A stretch of 63,520 bases of DNA from assembly GCA_964344725.1 (NCBI GenBank), contig CAYFOI010000004.1, positions 1 through 63,520 on the forward strand, in the 5' to 3' direction. The notes beneath the pieces are model-generated. The model was not told the origin of the DNA, ran no database searches, and saw nothing but the letters and a program-made list of their open reading frames with translations. Shown piece after piece: positions 45,300 through 52,758 of the stretch. This stretch comes from CG2-30-44-17 sp964344725. GTDB taxonomy: Bacteria > Patescibacteriota > Gracilibacteria > UBA1369 > UBA12470. A program made the position numbers and the translations under genes. The stretch's first letter is position 1; every line of letters starts with the position of its first letter.

Positions 45300-46349
45300 A
45301 TGAAAGCAGTAATCCTAGCCGGAGGAGCCGGAACAAGACTTTGGCCCCTCTCAACAGAAGAAAAACCTAAACAATTCCACAGCTTAGTTTCGGACAAAAC
45401 TATGCTTCAGGAAGCTTACGAACGCGTAGCTTTTTTAGAACCACAAGATATATACGTCGCAACCAACGCAAAATACTTTAAATACGTCTGCGAACAACTC
45501 CCAGATGTCCCACAAGAGAACATAATAATCGAACCTGCACTGCGAGATACAGCAACTTGCATAGGATTCGCCGCTGCGATAATAGGGAAAAAACATCCTG
45601 AAGAAGTAATGGCTGTAGTATACGCTGACCACATGGTTCAAGATAAAGAAGAGTTTGCACGCAAATTCCGCGCAGCAGAAAAGCTCGCATTGCGCGACAA
45701 CACTTTAAATATCGTAGAAGTCGAAGCCAAAACACCAAATACAAACTTCGGTTACGTCGAAGTTGGCGAAGAGATCGAACAGATAGACGGAGAACCTATT
45801 TTAGCTTTCAAGGAATTCACAGAAAAACCGGACGCCCGTACCGCACAAGAATACATCGACTCCGGGAATTACCTTTGGAACACAGGGTATTACGTCTGGA
45901 GAATTACGGATATTTTAAAAAGATACGAAAAGCACCTCCCAGATACATACAAACGCCTAATCCGCATCATGAATGCCCTTGGAACAGACCACGAACAAGA
46001 AATTATCGAAATCGAATATCCAAGATGCGAAAAAATATCGATCGACTACGCAATCATGGAGAAACTTTCAACCGAAGAAGTCCGCATCCTCCCCGCAAAA
46101 CTTGGATGGAGCGACATCGGGACCTGGGAAACACTTTTCAAAGAACTAAAAAATGGCGACCCAAACATAACAAAAGGCTCTGTCCAATCTCTGGATAGCG
46201 ACGGGAATCTCATCTATAACTATGGGAATAATCAACACATCCACGCACTAGGCTTAAAAGACACCGCAATAGTCAACACAGGCGAAGACATCCTCGTCTG
46301 CCCACTAAAAGAGAGTCAAAACGTTAAAAAACTGCTTAAGCAAGCTTAA
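45300..46349 (+). CDS. manC: mannose-1-phosphate guanylyltransferase
   Basis: Makes GDP-mannose from mannose 1-phosphate and GTP. Nucleotidyltransferase motifs: MKAVILAGGAGTRLWPLS with EEKPKQF (pyrophosphorylase signature), VYADHMVQD, FGYVEVGEE, FTEKPD, YLWNTGYYVWR and DYAIMEKL, WSDIGTWETL. 349 aa, meaning only the guanylyltransferase domain; the isomerase function is encoded separately by the cupin gene 104 nt downstream. Confidence 0.93.
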   Translation: MKAVILAGGAGTRLWPLSTEEKPKQFHSLVSDKTMLQEAYERVAFLEPQDIYVATNAKYFKYVCEQLPDVPQENIIIEPALRDTATCIGFAAAIIGKKHPEEVMAVVYADHMVQDKEEFARKFRAAEKLALRDNTLNIVEVEAKTPNTNFGYVEVGEEIEQIDGEPILAFKEFTEKPDARTAQEYIDSGNYLWNTGYYVWRITDILKRYEKHLPDTYKRLIRIMNALGTDHEQEIIEIEYPRCEKISIDYAIMEKLSTEEVRILPAKLGWSDIGTWETLFKELKNGDPNITKGSVQSLDSDGNLIYNYGNNQHIHALGLKDTAIVNTGEDILVCPLKESQNVKKLLKQA

Positions 46350-46420
46350 GTAAAGCCAAATTACCCTTTTCTTTCAGAGGCGGTTAAGGTAATGTATCTC
46401 CGCTTATTTTTCGTATACTA

Positions 46421-46448
46421 AATACCAAATACGAAATACGAAATACTG
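46421..46448 (+). repeat. heptamer array before the cupin gene
   Basis: AATACCA, AATACGA, AATACGA, AATACTG in exact register, six bases before the start codon. Confidence 0.8.
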
Positions 46449-46453
46449 TTCAC

Positions 46454-46849
46454 ATGGAAATCCAAACAAAACCAAAACCTTGGGGACGCGAAATATGGTT
46501 TGCATACACAGATTCATACGCTGGGAAAATTTTGGAGATAAAAAAAGGTCACAGATACTCACTTCAATATCATAAAAAGAAAATAGAGACACAATACGTA
46601 CTCAGCGGAAAAGTTAAGTTCACAGTCGGCCCATCAGAAGACCAATTAGAAGAAATCATCCTAAACCCAGGAGACAAACTCGACATAACCCCAGGAACAA
46701 TACACAGAGCTGAAGGACTAGAAGACAGCGAGATCTTCGAAGTATCCACACCTGACCTAGACGACGTCGTAAAGATCGAAGACGACTACGGACGATCAGG
46801 AGAAGGAAATAACGAAGAACTCGACCTAGAGCTGTCAAAGCAGTCATAA
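46454..46849 (+). CDS. cupin mannose-6-phosphate isomerase-like protein
   Basis: A 131-residue cupin of the type II phosphomannose isomerase family (as fused to ManC elsewhere). It starts with PKPWGREIWFA, then LEIKKGHRYSLQYHKKKIETQYVL (metal-binding His/Glu), SGKVKFTVG, LNPGDKLDITPGTIHRAEG and FEVSTPDLDDVVKIEDDYGR. It likely interconverts fructose 6-phosphate and mannose 6-phosphate, feeding the adjacent guanylyltransferase; a phosphomannomutase is not seen. The start lies shortly after a heptamer array. Confidence 0.88.
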   Translation: MEIQTKPKPWGREIWFAYTDSYAGKILEIKKGHRYSLQYHKKKIETQYVLSGKVKFTVGPSEDQLEEIILNPGDKLDITPGTIHRAEGLEDSEIFEVSTPDLDDVVKIEDDYGRSGEGNNEELDLELSKQS

Positions 46850-46855
46850 ATAACC

Positions 46856-46921
46856 GTTGCGCGAAGCGCAACTCCATTACTATACCCTAGACCCTATCCC
46901 CTAAACCCTAACAATAACAAA
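46856..46921 (+). repeat. hairpin plus heptamer array before secDF
   Basis: GTTGCGC-GAA-GCGCAAC (46856-46872), box TCCATTA, then CTATACC, CTAGACC, CTATCCC, CTAAACC, CTAACAA, TAACAAA in phase up to the ATG. Confidence 0.9.
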
Positions 46922-49900
46922 ATGAAAAAGTTTCTAACCTGGCAACTAGTAGCAATCTTCGTATTTGCAGCCGTCCTTGGATTCATCTCTCTACCATACG
47001 AATACCAAGAAAAAATCCTTCCTTCAGAGTCAGAATTCCTGCAGGAAACAAAAATCAACCTAGGTCTCGACCTTCAAGGAGGAACACAACTCGATTACAA
47101 AATCGACCTCCGCGAAGTTGAAGAAGCTGATCGCGACGCGATTGTCGAAGGTGTAAAAGAAGTAATCACTCGCCGTGTAAACGGACTCGGCGTATCTGAA
47201 CCAAATATTTACATCTCACACGTCGCAGACGAATACCATATCATCGTAGAATTAGCCGGCATCAAAGATTTAGAAGAGGCTAAAGAAACAGTTGGAAAAA
47301 CCATACAGCTTGAATTTAAAGAGGAATCAGACGCAATCGAAGAAGACCAAAAAGCAGAGCGACTAGAATATGCAGAGTCAGCTCTCTCTCGCATACAAGA
47401 AGGAGAAGACATCGAGCTAATAGGACAAGAAGATGAATTAGCATACGCAGGAATCGCTTACTACTCAGAAAAGGAATTAACAGAAGTAGACTCAATCTCA
47501 GCAGAAATAGCCGAAGCCCTAGCAGGATACGAAGCTGGCGACATAATCCCATACGTAATCGAAGGTACAGACGGATATTCATATAACTTCGCAGGAGAAG
47601 TTGTAGATCTAACAGGATACTTTGTCGTTCAAGTTACAGACCACACAACTGAAGAATACAAAGAAGTCCAAGCTAGCCACATACTAATAGGCTGGGAAGA
47701 TTCTGGGATAGGATCAGACCGCACCCAAGAAGAAGCTTATACATTAGCAGAAGAAGTAATAGCAAAAGCACAGGCAGGAGAAGATTTCGCTACTCTAGCA
47801 GGAGAATACTCTGAAGACACAGGAAGCTCATGGGACGGCGGAAAACTAGGATATTTCGGTCCCGGAGTTATGGTCGAGGAATTCGAAAATGCAGCTTTCG
47901 CGATGGAAGCTGGCGACATCTCAGACATAGTCGAAACTCAGTTTGGATATCACATCATCAATGTGACAGATGTCAGAGATAACGAGATCAAAGATTTTTA
48001 CGCATTCAAACAAATCACATATTCAACAATCCCAGATTCTTGGGAAGCAACAGAACTAACAGGAGAACATTTTGTGCACGCTGACGTTGCTTTCGACCCA
48101 AATTATTCTCCATATGTCACGATTGAGTTCAACGAAGAAGGAGCACTCTTATTTGAAGAGATAACTGGAAGAAATGTAGGAAAACCACTAGCAATATTTG
48201 TAGGAGGAGATTTGATTTCAGCACCAAACGTGAACGAAAAGATCTCAGGCGGAAGCGCAATCATTACAGGTGATTTCTCAGTCGAAGAAGCTACAGAGCT
48301 AGCACGCGACCTAAACACAGGTGCAATCCCAGCTCCAATCACACTAGCTGGACAATACACTATCGGCGCATCTCTAGGCGAAGAAGCTCTAGATAGCAGC
48401 GTAAAAGCAGGCTTAATCGGTCTACTTCTACTCGCAATCTACATGGTCCTATACTACAGGCTGCCTGGACTAATGGCCAACGTTGCACTTGGTATTTATG
48501 CAATCATTCTTATATTCGCGATAAAGATTGCACTACCTATGGCTGCATCAATTCTTATTGCTCTCGGCATTTTCGGAGCAATTACAGCCGTAATTCTCAA
48601 ATCTAAAGACTCCGGTTGGGAAAAACTTATTACATTCATATTGGCATGTTTCATTTTGTTCTTCCTAGCATTCGTACTATCAAGCCCTCTCACACTTACC
48701 CTAGCAGGTGTAGCAGGTGTGATTCTATCTATAGGTATGGCTGTAGATGCAAATGTACTTATTTTTGAAAGAATTAAAGAAGAACTTAGAAATGGGAAAC
48801 CACATGCGCTTTCAATTGAAACAGGCTTCCAAAGAGCTTGGGATTCAATTAGAGACTCGAACTTCTCATCTCTAATCACATGTGGAATCCTTCTATACTT
48901 CGGTTCATCAATCATTCGAGGATTCGCATTTAACCTAGCTCTAGGTATCCTAATCTCAATGTTTACAGCTATCACAATCACTAGAGCTTTTTTGAGAAGT
49001 ACTATCGGCAAAAAAGCCCTAGAAAGCGACTTCTTATTCGGAATAAACAAAGAGCGCAAACCGTTCAACTTCAACTTCATTAAAAACACCAAAATCTGGG
49101 CAACAATCTCAGGAATTCTAGTCGGAATAGCATTGATAGTCCTTCCAATCTTCGGACTTAATCTAGGACTAGACTTCACAGGTGGAACACTCATGGAAGT
49201 ATCTTTTGAAGAAGAAGTAACATCAGACGAATTAGCTGAAACATTGGGTAACATCGAAGACGAGCTAAACAGCCCAGACGCAGAATTTATCGGAGAAGCA
49301 GAAAGCATTATCCTAGATGAGACTGAAACGAACACAGAGAGCGTCCTCTTCGCAGAAACAGAAACTACTGAAGAAGATGTTTCAAGCGAAGAAACCGAAA
49401 CAACTTACGAAAGCACTGACGAAAATGAAATCGAATTCGGAACTCCAATTATTGTCACTACAGGAGATGGAAGCTTTATCATAAGAATCAAACACATCTC
49501 AGAAGAGACTCACACACATATTCTAAGCACTTTCACAGATGAGTACGGATCACTCGAAGAAGTCAGATTCACAACTGTAGGCCCAACAATTGGAGAAACC
49601 CTCAAGAAAAAAGCGATAATCGCACTAGGAATCGCACTTATCATGATCGTTCTCTACATCGCATTCGCATTTAGAAAAGTCCCACGCAAAGTTGGAGCAT
49701 GGAGATTCGGAATGTGCGCTATAGCAGCCCTCGCGCACGATATCTTAATAATCCTCGGTATATTCGTACTCCTAGGAAAATTCATGGGAGTCGAAATCGA
49801 CGCTCTGTTTATTACAGCGCTGCTCACAATCCTAGGATTCTCAGTCCACGACACAATCGTAGTGTTCGACAGAACTAGAGAAAACCTCCGCCGTGGAGAA

Positions 49901-50131
49901 CATGCAACTTTCCGAGAAACAGCAAACGCAGCCTTAAATCAAACACTAGCACGTTCGATCAATACTTCTATTTCTACCCTATTCACATTAGTAGCATTGC
50001 TTCTATTAGGAGCAGGTTCCATACATTACTTCGTCCTAGCTCTTGTACTAGGTATCTTGGTAGGTACATATTCATCAGTATTCGTAGCTACACCACTCCT
50101 AGTATGGTGGCATGACAAGACAGAAAAATAG
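46922..50131 (+). CDS. secDF: SecDF fusion with an embedded parvulin-type rotamase domain
   Basis: Accessory protein-export motor, 1069 aa. SecD part: first TM, GLDLQGGTQLDYKI, VITRRVNGLGVSEPNI, later NVGKPLAIFVGGDLISAP, ITGDFSVEEATELARDLNTGAIPAP and TM segments with GMAVDANVLIFERIKEEL. SecF part: GLNLGLDFTGGTLMEV, TVGPTIGETLKKKAI, LGFSVHDTIVVFDRTRENL and ARSINTSISTLFTLVALL. Between the SecD periplasmic strands, residues about 248-353 form a PpiC/parvulin domain (VQASHILIGW, FATLAGEYSEDTGS, GGKLGYFGPGVMVEEFENAAF, ETQFGYHIINVTDVRD). Residues ~186-236 resemble a degenerate partial second copy (YFVVQVTDHT). SecF's exterior loop also carries a Thr/Glu-rich insert. The fusion suggests coupling of export and proline isomerisation. 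Confidence 0.95.
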   Translation: MKKFLTWQLVAIFVFAAVLGFISLPYEYQEKILPSESEFLQETKINLGLDLQGGTQLDYKIDLREVEEADRDAIVEGVKEVITRRVNGLGVSEPNIYISHVADEYHIIVELAGIKDLEEAKETVGKTIQLEFKEESDAIEEDQKAERLEYAESALSRIQEGEDIELIGQEDELAYAGIAYYSEKELTEVDSISAEIAEALAGYEAGDIIPYVIEGTDGYSYNFAGEVVDLTGYFVVQVTDHTTEEYKEVQASHILIGWEDSGIGSDRTQEEAYTLAEEVIAKAQAGEDFATLAGEYSEDTGSSWDGGKLGYFGPGVMVEEFENAAFAMEAGDISDIVETQFGYHIINVTDVRDNEIKDFYAFKQITYSTIPDSWEATELTGEHFVHADVAFDPNYSPYVTIEFNEEGALLFEEITGRNVGKPLAIFVGGDLISAPNVNEKISGGSAIITGDFSVEEATELARDLNTGAIPAPITLAGQYTIGASLGEEALDSSVKAGLIGLLLLAIYMVLYYRLPGLMANVALGIYAIILIFAIKIALPMAASILIALGIFGAITAVILKSKDSGWEKLITFILACFILFFLAFVLSSPLTLTLAGVAGVILSIGMAVDANVLIFERIKEELRNGKPHALSIETGFQRAWDSIRDSNFSSLITCGILLYFGSSIIRGFAFNLALGILISMFTAITITRAFLRSTIGKKALESDFLFGINKERKPFNFNFIKNTKIWATISGILVGIALIVLPIFGLNLGLDFTGGTLMEVSFEEEVTSDELAETLGNIEDELNSPDAEFIGEAESIILDETETNTESVLFAETETTEEDVSSEETETTYESTDENEIEFGTPIIVTTGDGSFIIRIKHISEETHTHILSTFTDEYGSLEEVRFTTVGPTIGETLKKKAIIALGIALIMIVLYIAFAFRKVPRKVGAWRFGMCAIAALAHDILIILGIFVLLGKFMGVEIDALFITALLTILGFSVHDTIVVFDRTRENLRRGEHATFRETANAALNQTLARSINTSISTLFTLVALLLLGAGSIHYFVLALVLGILVGTYSSVFVATPLLVWWHDKTEK

Positions 50132-50158
50132 AGAGTAAAAAGTAGACTGTAAACTGTA
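50131..50158 (-). repeat. heptamer array after secDF
   Basis: Plus-strand GAGAGTA, AAAAGTA, GACTGTA, AACTGTA, beginning on the last base of the stop codon. On the minus strand these are TAC-type units like those of other arrays. Confidence 0.65.
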
Positions 50159-50160
50159 AA

Positions 50161-50190
50161 GGGAACTTGCTATTAAGCAGGTTCCCTTTT
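50161..50190 (+). terminator. intrinsic terminator after secDF
   Basis: GGGAACTTGCT-ATTA-AGCAGGTTCCC (11 bp with one G-U pair) followed by TTTT. Confidence 0.92.
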
Positions 50191-50207
50191 AAAATACTTC
50201 CTGCTGT

Positions 50208-50247
50208 GCGCCCGTAGCTCAACTGGATAGAGCATCGGTCTTCGGAA
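50208..50247 (+). pseudogene. 5' half of a tRNA-Arg-like gene
   Basis: Acceptor strand GCGCCCG, TA, D-arm GCTC/GAGC, A26, anticodon 5' stem TCGGT and loop CTTCGGA (anticodon TCG). Homology ends at 50247; the expected 3' stem, T-arm and CGGGCGC acceptor strand are not found before the HNH gene or the next tRNA. The loop can instead pair with 50259-50267 (GTCTTCGGA with TCCGAAGGC, one G-U). Confidence 0.7.
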
Positions 50248-50290
50248 TACTAATTGACTCCGAAGGCAAATAAAGATAGAATTCAACCCG

Positions 50291-50728
50291 ATGAAACAAT
50301 GCAGCAGATGCAAAAAAAAGAAGCCTATCCAAGAATTTAATTTCAAGAACAAATCCTTGAAAATTAGACAAAAATCTTGCAGAGACTGTACTAGATTAGA
50401 AGTCCGTAACCACTACAAAAAAAATCGCCAATACTACATAAATAAAAGCCTAAAACGAAACAAAGAACAAAGAAAAATAGCACAAAAATATATAATTGAA
50501 TATCTTTCAACACATCCATGTATAGACTGCGGAGAAAAAGATCCGGTAGTACTAGAATTCGATCATAAAGGAGATAAAGCCACAACTATATCAACAATGA
50601 TCAAAGACAACCCTGGAATAAAAAAATTGCAGCAAGAAATAGAAAAATGTGAAGTCAGATGTGCCAATTGCCACAGAAGAAAAACTGCTAAAGACTTTAA
50701 TTGGTACAAACTAACCCAGCCCCTGTAG
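50291..50728 (+). CDS. HNH endonuclease between a half tRNA and a tRNA gene
   Basis: A 145-residue protein with two zinc-ribbon-like parts. The N-terminal CSRCKKKKPIQEFNF ... SCRDC and a basic helix are followed by an HNH core CIDCGEKDPVVLEFDH ... CEVRCANCHRRKT (Cys4 zinc plus catalytic His of FDH and the HRRKT end). Such stand-alone HNH nucleases are common homing-type genes. It starts 43 nt after a truncated tRNA-Arg and its last 10 nt overlap a complete tRNA-Arg with the same anticodon. This suggests that the nuclease inserted at or targets a tRNA-Arg anticodon arm. Codon use is AT-rich and Lys-heavy, more so than the neighbouring genes. Confidence 0.88.
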   Translation: MKQCSRCKKKKPIQEFNFKNKSLKIRQKSCRDCTRLEVRNHYKKNRQYYINKSLKRNKEQRKIAQKYIIEYLSTHPCIDCGEKDPVVLEFDHKGDKATTISTMIKDNPGIKKLQQEIEKCEVRCANCHRRKTAKDFNWYKLTQPL

Positions 50729-50793
50729 CTTAATGGATAAAGCACCGGTCTTCGGAACCGGCAATGAGGGTTCAATTCCTTCCGGGGGCACCA
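50719..50793 (+). tRNA. tRNA-Arg (anticodon TCG)
   Basis: Complete cloverleaf: acceptor GCCCCTG/CGGGGGC, D-arm GCTT/AAGC, anticodon stem CCGGT/ACCGG with loop CTTCGGA, variable CAAT, T-arm GAGGG/CCTTC with loop TTCAATT, discriminator A and encoded CCA. Its 5' end overlaps the HNH gene by 10 nt. Confidence 0.95.
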
Positions 50794-50832
50794 CAGTAGT
50801 AACAAGAATCGCGTTCCGAAGCGAAGCCAAAG

Positions 50833-50865
50833 CAACATCTCACCATTGAGATATTGTTTTGTTTA
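50833..50865 (+). terminator. terminator after tRNA-Arg
   Basis: CAACATCTCA-CCAT-TGAGATATTG (10-bp stem, one mismatch) followed by TTTTGTTT. Confidence 0.75.
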
Positions 50866-50888
50866 AAGACAAACCACAACATTATGAT
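50859..50888 (+). promoter_or_regulatory. possible promoter for the propeller protein gene
   Basis: TTGTTT (50859-50864), 18-nt spacer, TATGAT (50883-50888). It overlaps the T-run of the tRNA terminator. Confidence 0.4.
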
Positions 50889-50929
50889 AAAATAGACAAG
50901 CCCTCAAAAATTCATTAACCAAAACCAAA

Positions 50930-52702
50930 ATGAAAAAGTTTTTAACAACCGTAGTTGTAACCTTATTAACACTAAGTCTGACACCTGTAGCACTAGCAGC
51001 AGATGCATGGCCTGACGATTACGATTCAGGCACAGACATGACCACTTCTATCGCAGAACCAAGTGGGATAACAATGTATGATGACAGTTTTTGGATAGTA
51101 GACGACGGAGGATATTTATACGAAACAGACACGTCTGGAACAATCCTGACTTCGTACACAATAGGATACGACCTAGAAGGAATAACAGTCGCAGAAGATA
51201 TGCTCAGACTCCTAGTAGAAAATTCTGACGCAATTCTAGAATTCGACCCATCAACAGGAGCACTCACAAGCAACTCATGGGACCTCACAGGAGTAATTTC
51301 AACCACAGACAACCTAGGCCCAGAAGCTTACGCACACGTAGAAGGACTGGATTATGTCGGAGTCCAAGAGACAGGAGACATTTACGTACTTGAACTTGGT
51401 AGCGACGGTTCTGTAACAGTAATAAACACTTTTAGCTCCCCTACCGGCTATGTAGACATCTCCGGAATGCACTATGCAAACAATACTCTCTACACAGTCA
51501 ACGACAACTGGGACTCAAACGCAATTTTCACAACATTCTCGTCAGATGATTTTAGTAATCCAACAACCCTCACAATCGAATCTCAATACACAATGACCGG
51601 CGAAAACGAAGAAGGAATATATGTCGACGAAGAAGGCAATTTATACATAGCAGAAGATTCAGGAGCAATCGTAATCTACACACACGAAACCATCAATGAC
51701 TGGCCAGATTACTACGACGCAGGAACAACTATCACAACATCAATAAACGAACCTAGCGGCATAGTCGTATATGGAGATCAATTATGGGTAAATGACGACG
51801 ATGGATATCTCTACTCAATGGACATGGATGGAAGCAATTTGACCGAATACAACCTAGGAGACGACATTGAAGGCATCACAACAATGAATGACATGCTTTA
51901 TGCAATTGTGGAAGAACCTGAAGAAATCCGTGAAATCGACCCTGAAACAGGCTCAGTAACAAACACATGGGGCATATCTGCATACATCTCCGGCGACTCC
52001 AATCAAGGCGGTGAAGCCATCACCTCTGCAGGAGACTATCTCTATGTAGGTTACCAATCAAACGGCAACATCCTAGTCTTTGATATTAGCTCAGGTACAG
52101 CATCTCTAGTTAACGAAATCACCTCTCCTACTGGATACACAGACATCACAGGACTTCATTACGCAGATGACGGGTATTTCTACGCAATGTACGACGAGAA
52201 CGACAAATACGTTGTAATGAGCATAGATGACCTAGCAAGCCCAACAGCTTTCACAATAGAAGGGAAATACACACTCCCAGCAGATACAGAGTATCAACAA
52301 GGCATCTACGTCACAGAAGCAGCTTTCTACATAGCACAAGACTCTAGCACAGTAACCGTATACTCAAACACCACTTACGTCGAAGAAGAACCAGCAGAAG
52401 AGACCGATGCTAGCGATGAAGAAACCGAAACTGATACAGAAACAGATGCAACCGACGAAACCGAAGACACAGAAACAGAACCAGATTACAGCACCCCTAC
52501 TTCTTACGACATCGACTATGACACAGAAATCATAACAATAACATGCGAAAGTGGAGATACATACGAAATAGGCTTCCGCGCAGACCTCCCTACAAACGTA
52601 GCCATATACAGCAACAAAGTCTTCGTCTTAAATGGGAGACTATTCAGAGTATATGAAAACGGCACAGAGTTGTTTTCGAAATGGGTCAGACCACCGAGAT
52701 AA
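50930..52702 (+). CDS. secreted duplicated beta-propeller-like protein
   Basis: A 590-residue exported protein. Signal peptide ends near AADAWPDDYDSG (about residue 25). Two homologous halves of ~225 residues follow (WPDDYDSGTDMTTSIAEPSGI and WPDYYDAGTTITTSINEPSGI). Both have propeller-like blades: DDGGYLYETD, YDLEGITV/DDIEGITT, GPEAYAH/GGEAITS, SPTGYVDISGMHYA/SPTGYTDITGLHYA and a terminal EGIYV/QGIYV. The pattern resembles SdiA-regulated/esterase-like propellers. A Glu/Thr/Asp linker (about 483-520) precedes a small C-terminal beta domain. It has no membrane anchor or SLH repeat. Function unknown; binding or hydrolysis of an extracellular ligand is possible. Confidence 0.8.
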   Translation: MKKFLTTVVVTLLTLSLTPVALAADAWPDDYDSGTDMTTSIAEPSGITMYDDSFWIVDDGGYLYETDTSGTILTSYTIGYDLEGITVAEDMLRLLVENSDAILEFDPSTGALTSNSWDLTGVISTTDNLGPEAYAHVEGLDYVGVQETGDIYVLELGSDGSVTVINTFSSPTGYVDISGMHYANNTLYTVNDNWDSNAIFTTFSSDDFSNPTTLTIESQYTMTGENEEGIYVDEEGNLYIAEDSGAIVIYTHETINDWPDYYDAGTTITTSINEPSGIVVYGDQLWVNDDDGYLYSMDMDGSNLTEYNLGDDIEGITTMNDMLYAIVEEPEEIREIDPETGSVTNTWGISAYISGDSNQGGEAITSAGDYLYVGYQSNGNILVFDISSGTASLVNEITSPTGYTDITGLHYADDGYFYAMYDENDKYVVMSIDDLASPTAFTIEGKYTLPADTEYQQGIYVTEAAFYIAQDSSTVTVYSNTTYVEEEPAEETDASDEETETDTETDATDETEDTETEPDYSTPTSYDIDYDTEIITITCESGDTYEIGFRADLPTNVAIYSNKVFVLNGRLFRVYENGTELFSKWVRPPR

Positions 52703-52723
52703 TCAAACGAAGATCAACTCCAG

Positions 52724-52758
52724 AAAAATGACAAGGACTTTAGGGCCTTGTCATTTTT
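52724..52758. terminator. bidirectional intrinsic terminator
   Basis: AAAAATGACAAGG, 9-nt loop, CCTTGTCATTTTT: a perfect 13-bp stem with A-run and T-run, between two convergent genes. It reaches the first base of the minus gene's stop codon. Confidence 0.92.

Noticed and set aside
48496..49335. 279-codon open frame on the minus strand
   Set aside because: Lies wholly antisense to secDF, whose protein motifs are unambiguous; its composition (Ser/Ile/Arg-rich) is that of a shadow frame.
50248..50718. Functional group I intron in the half tRNA
   Set aside because: A P1-like pairing exists, but no core helices can be placed before the HNH frame and no matching 3' exon follows.
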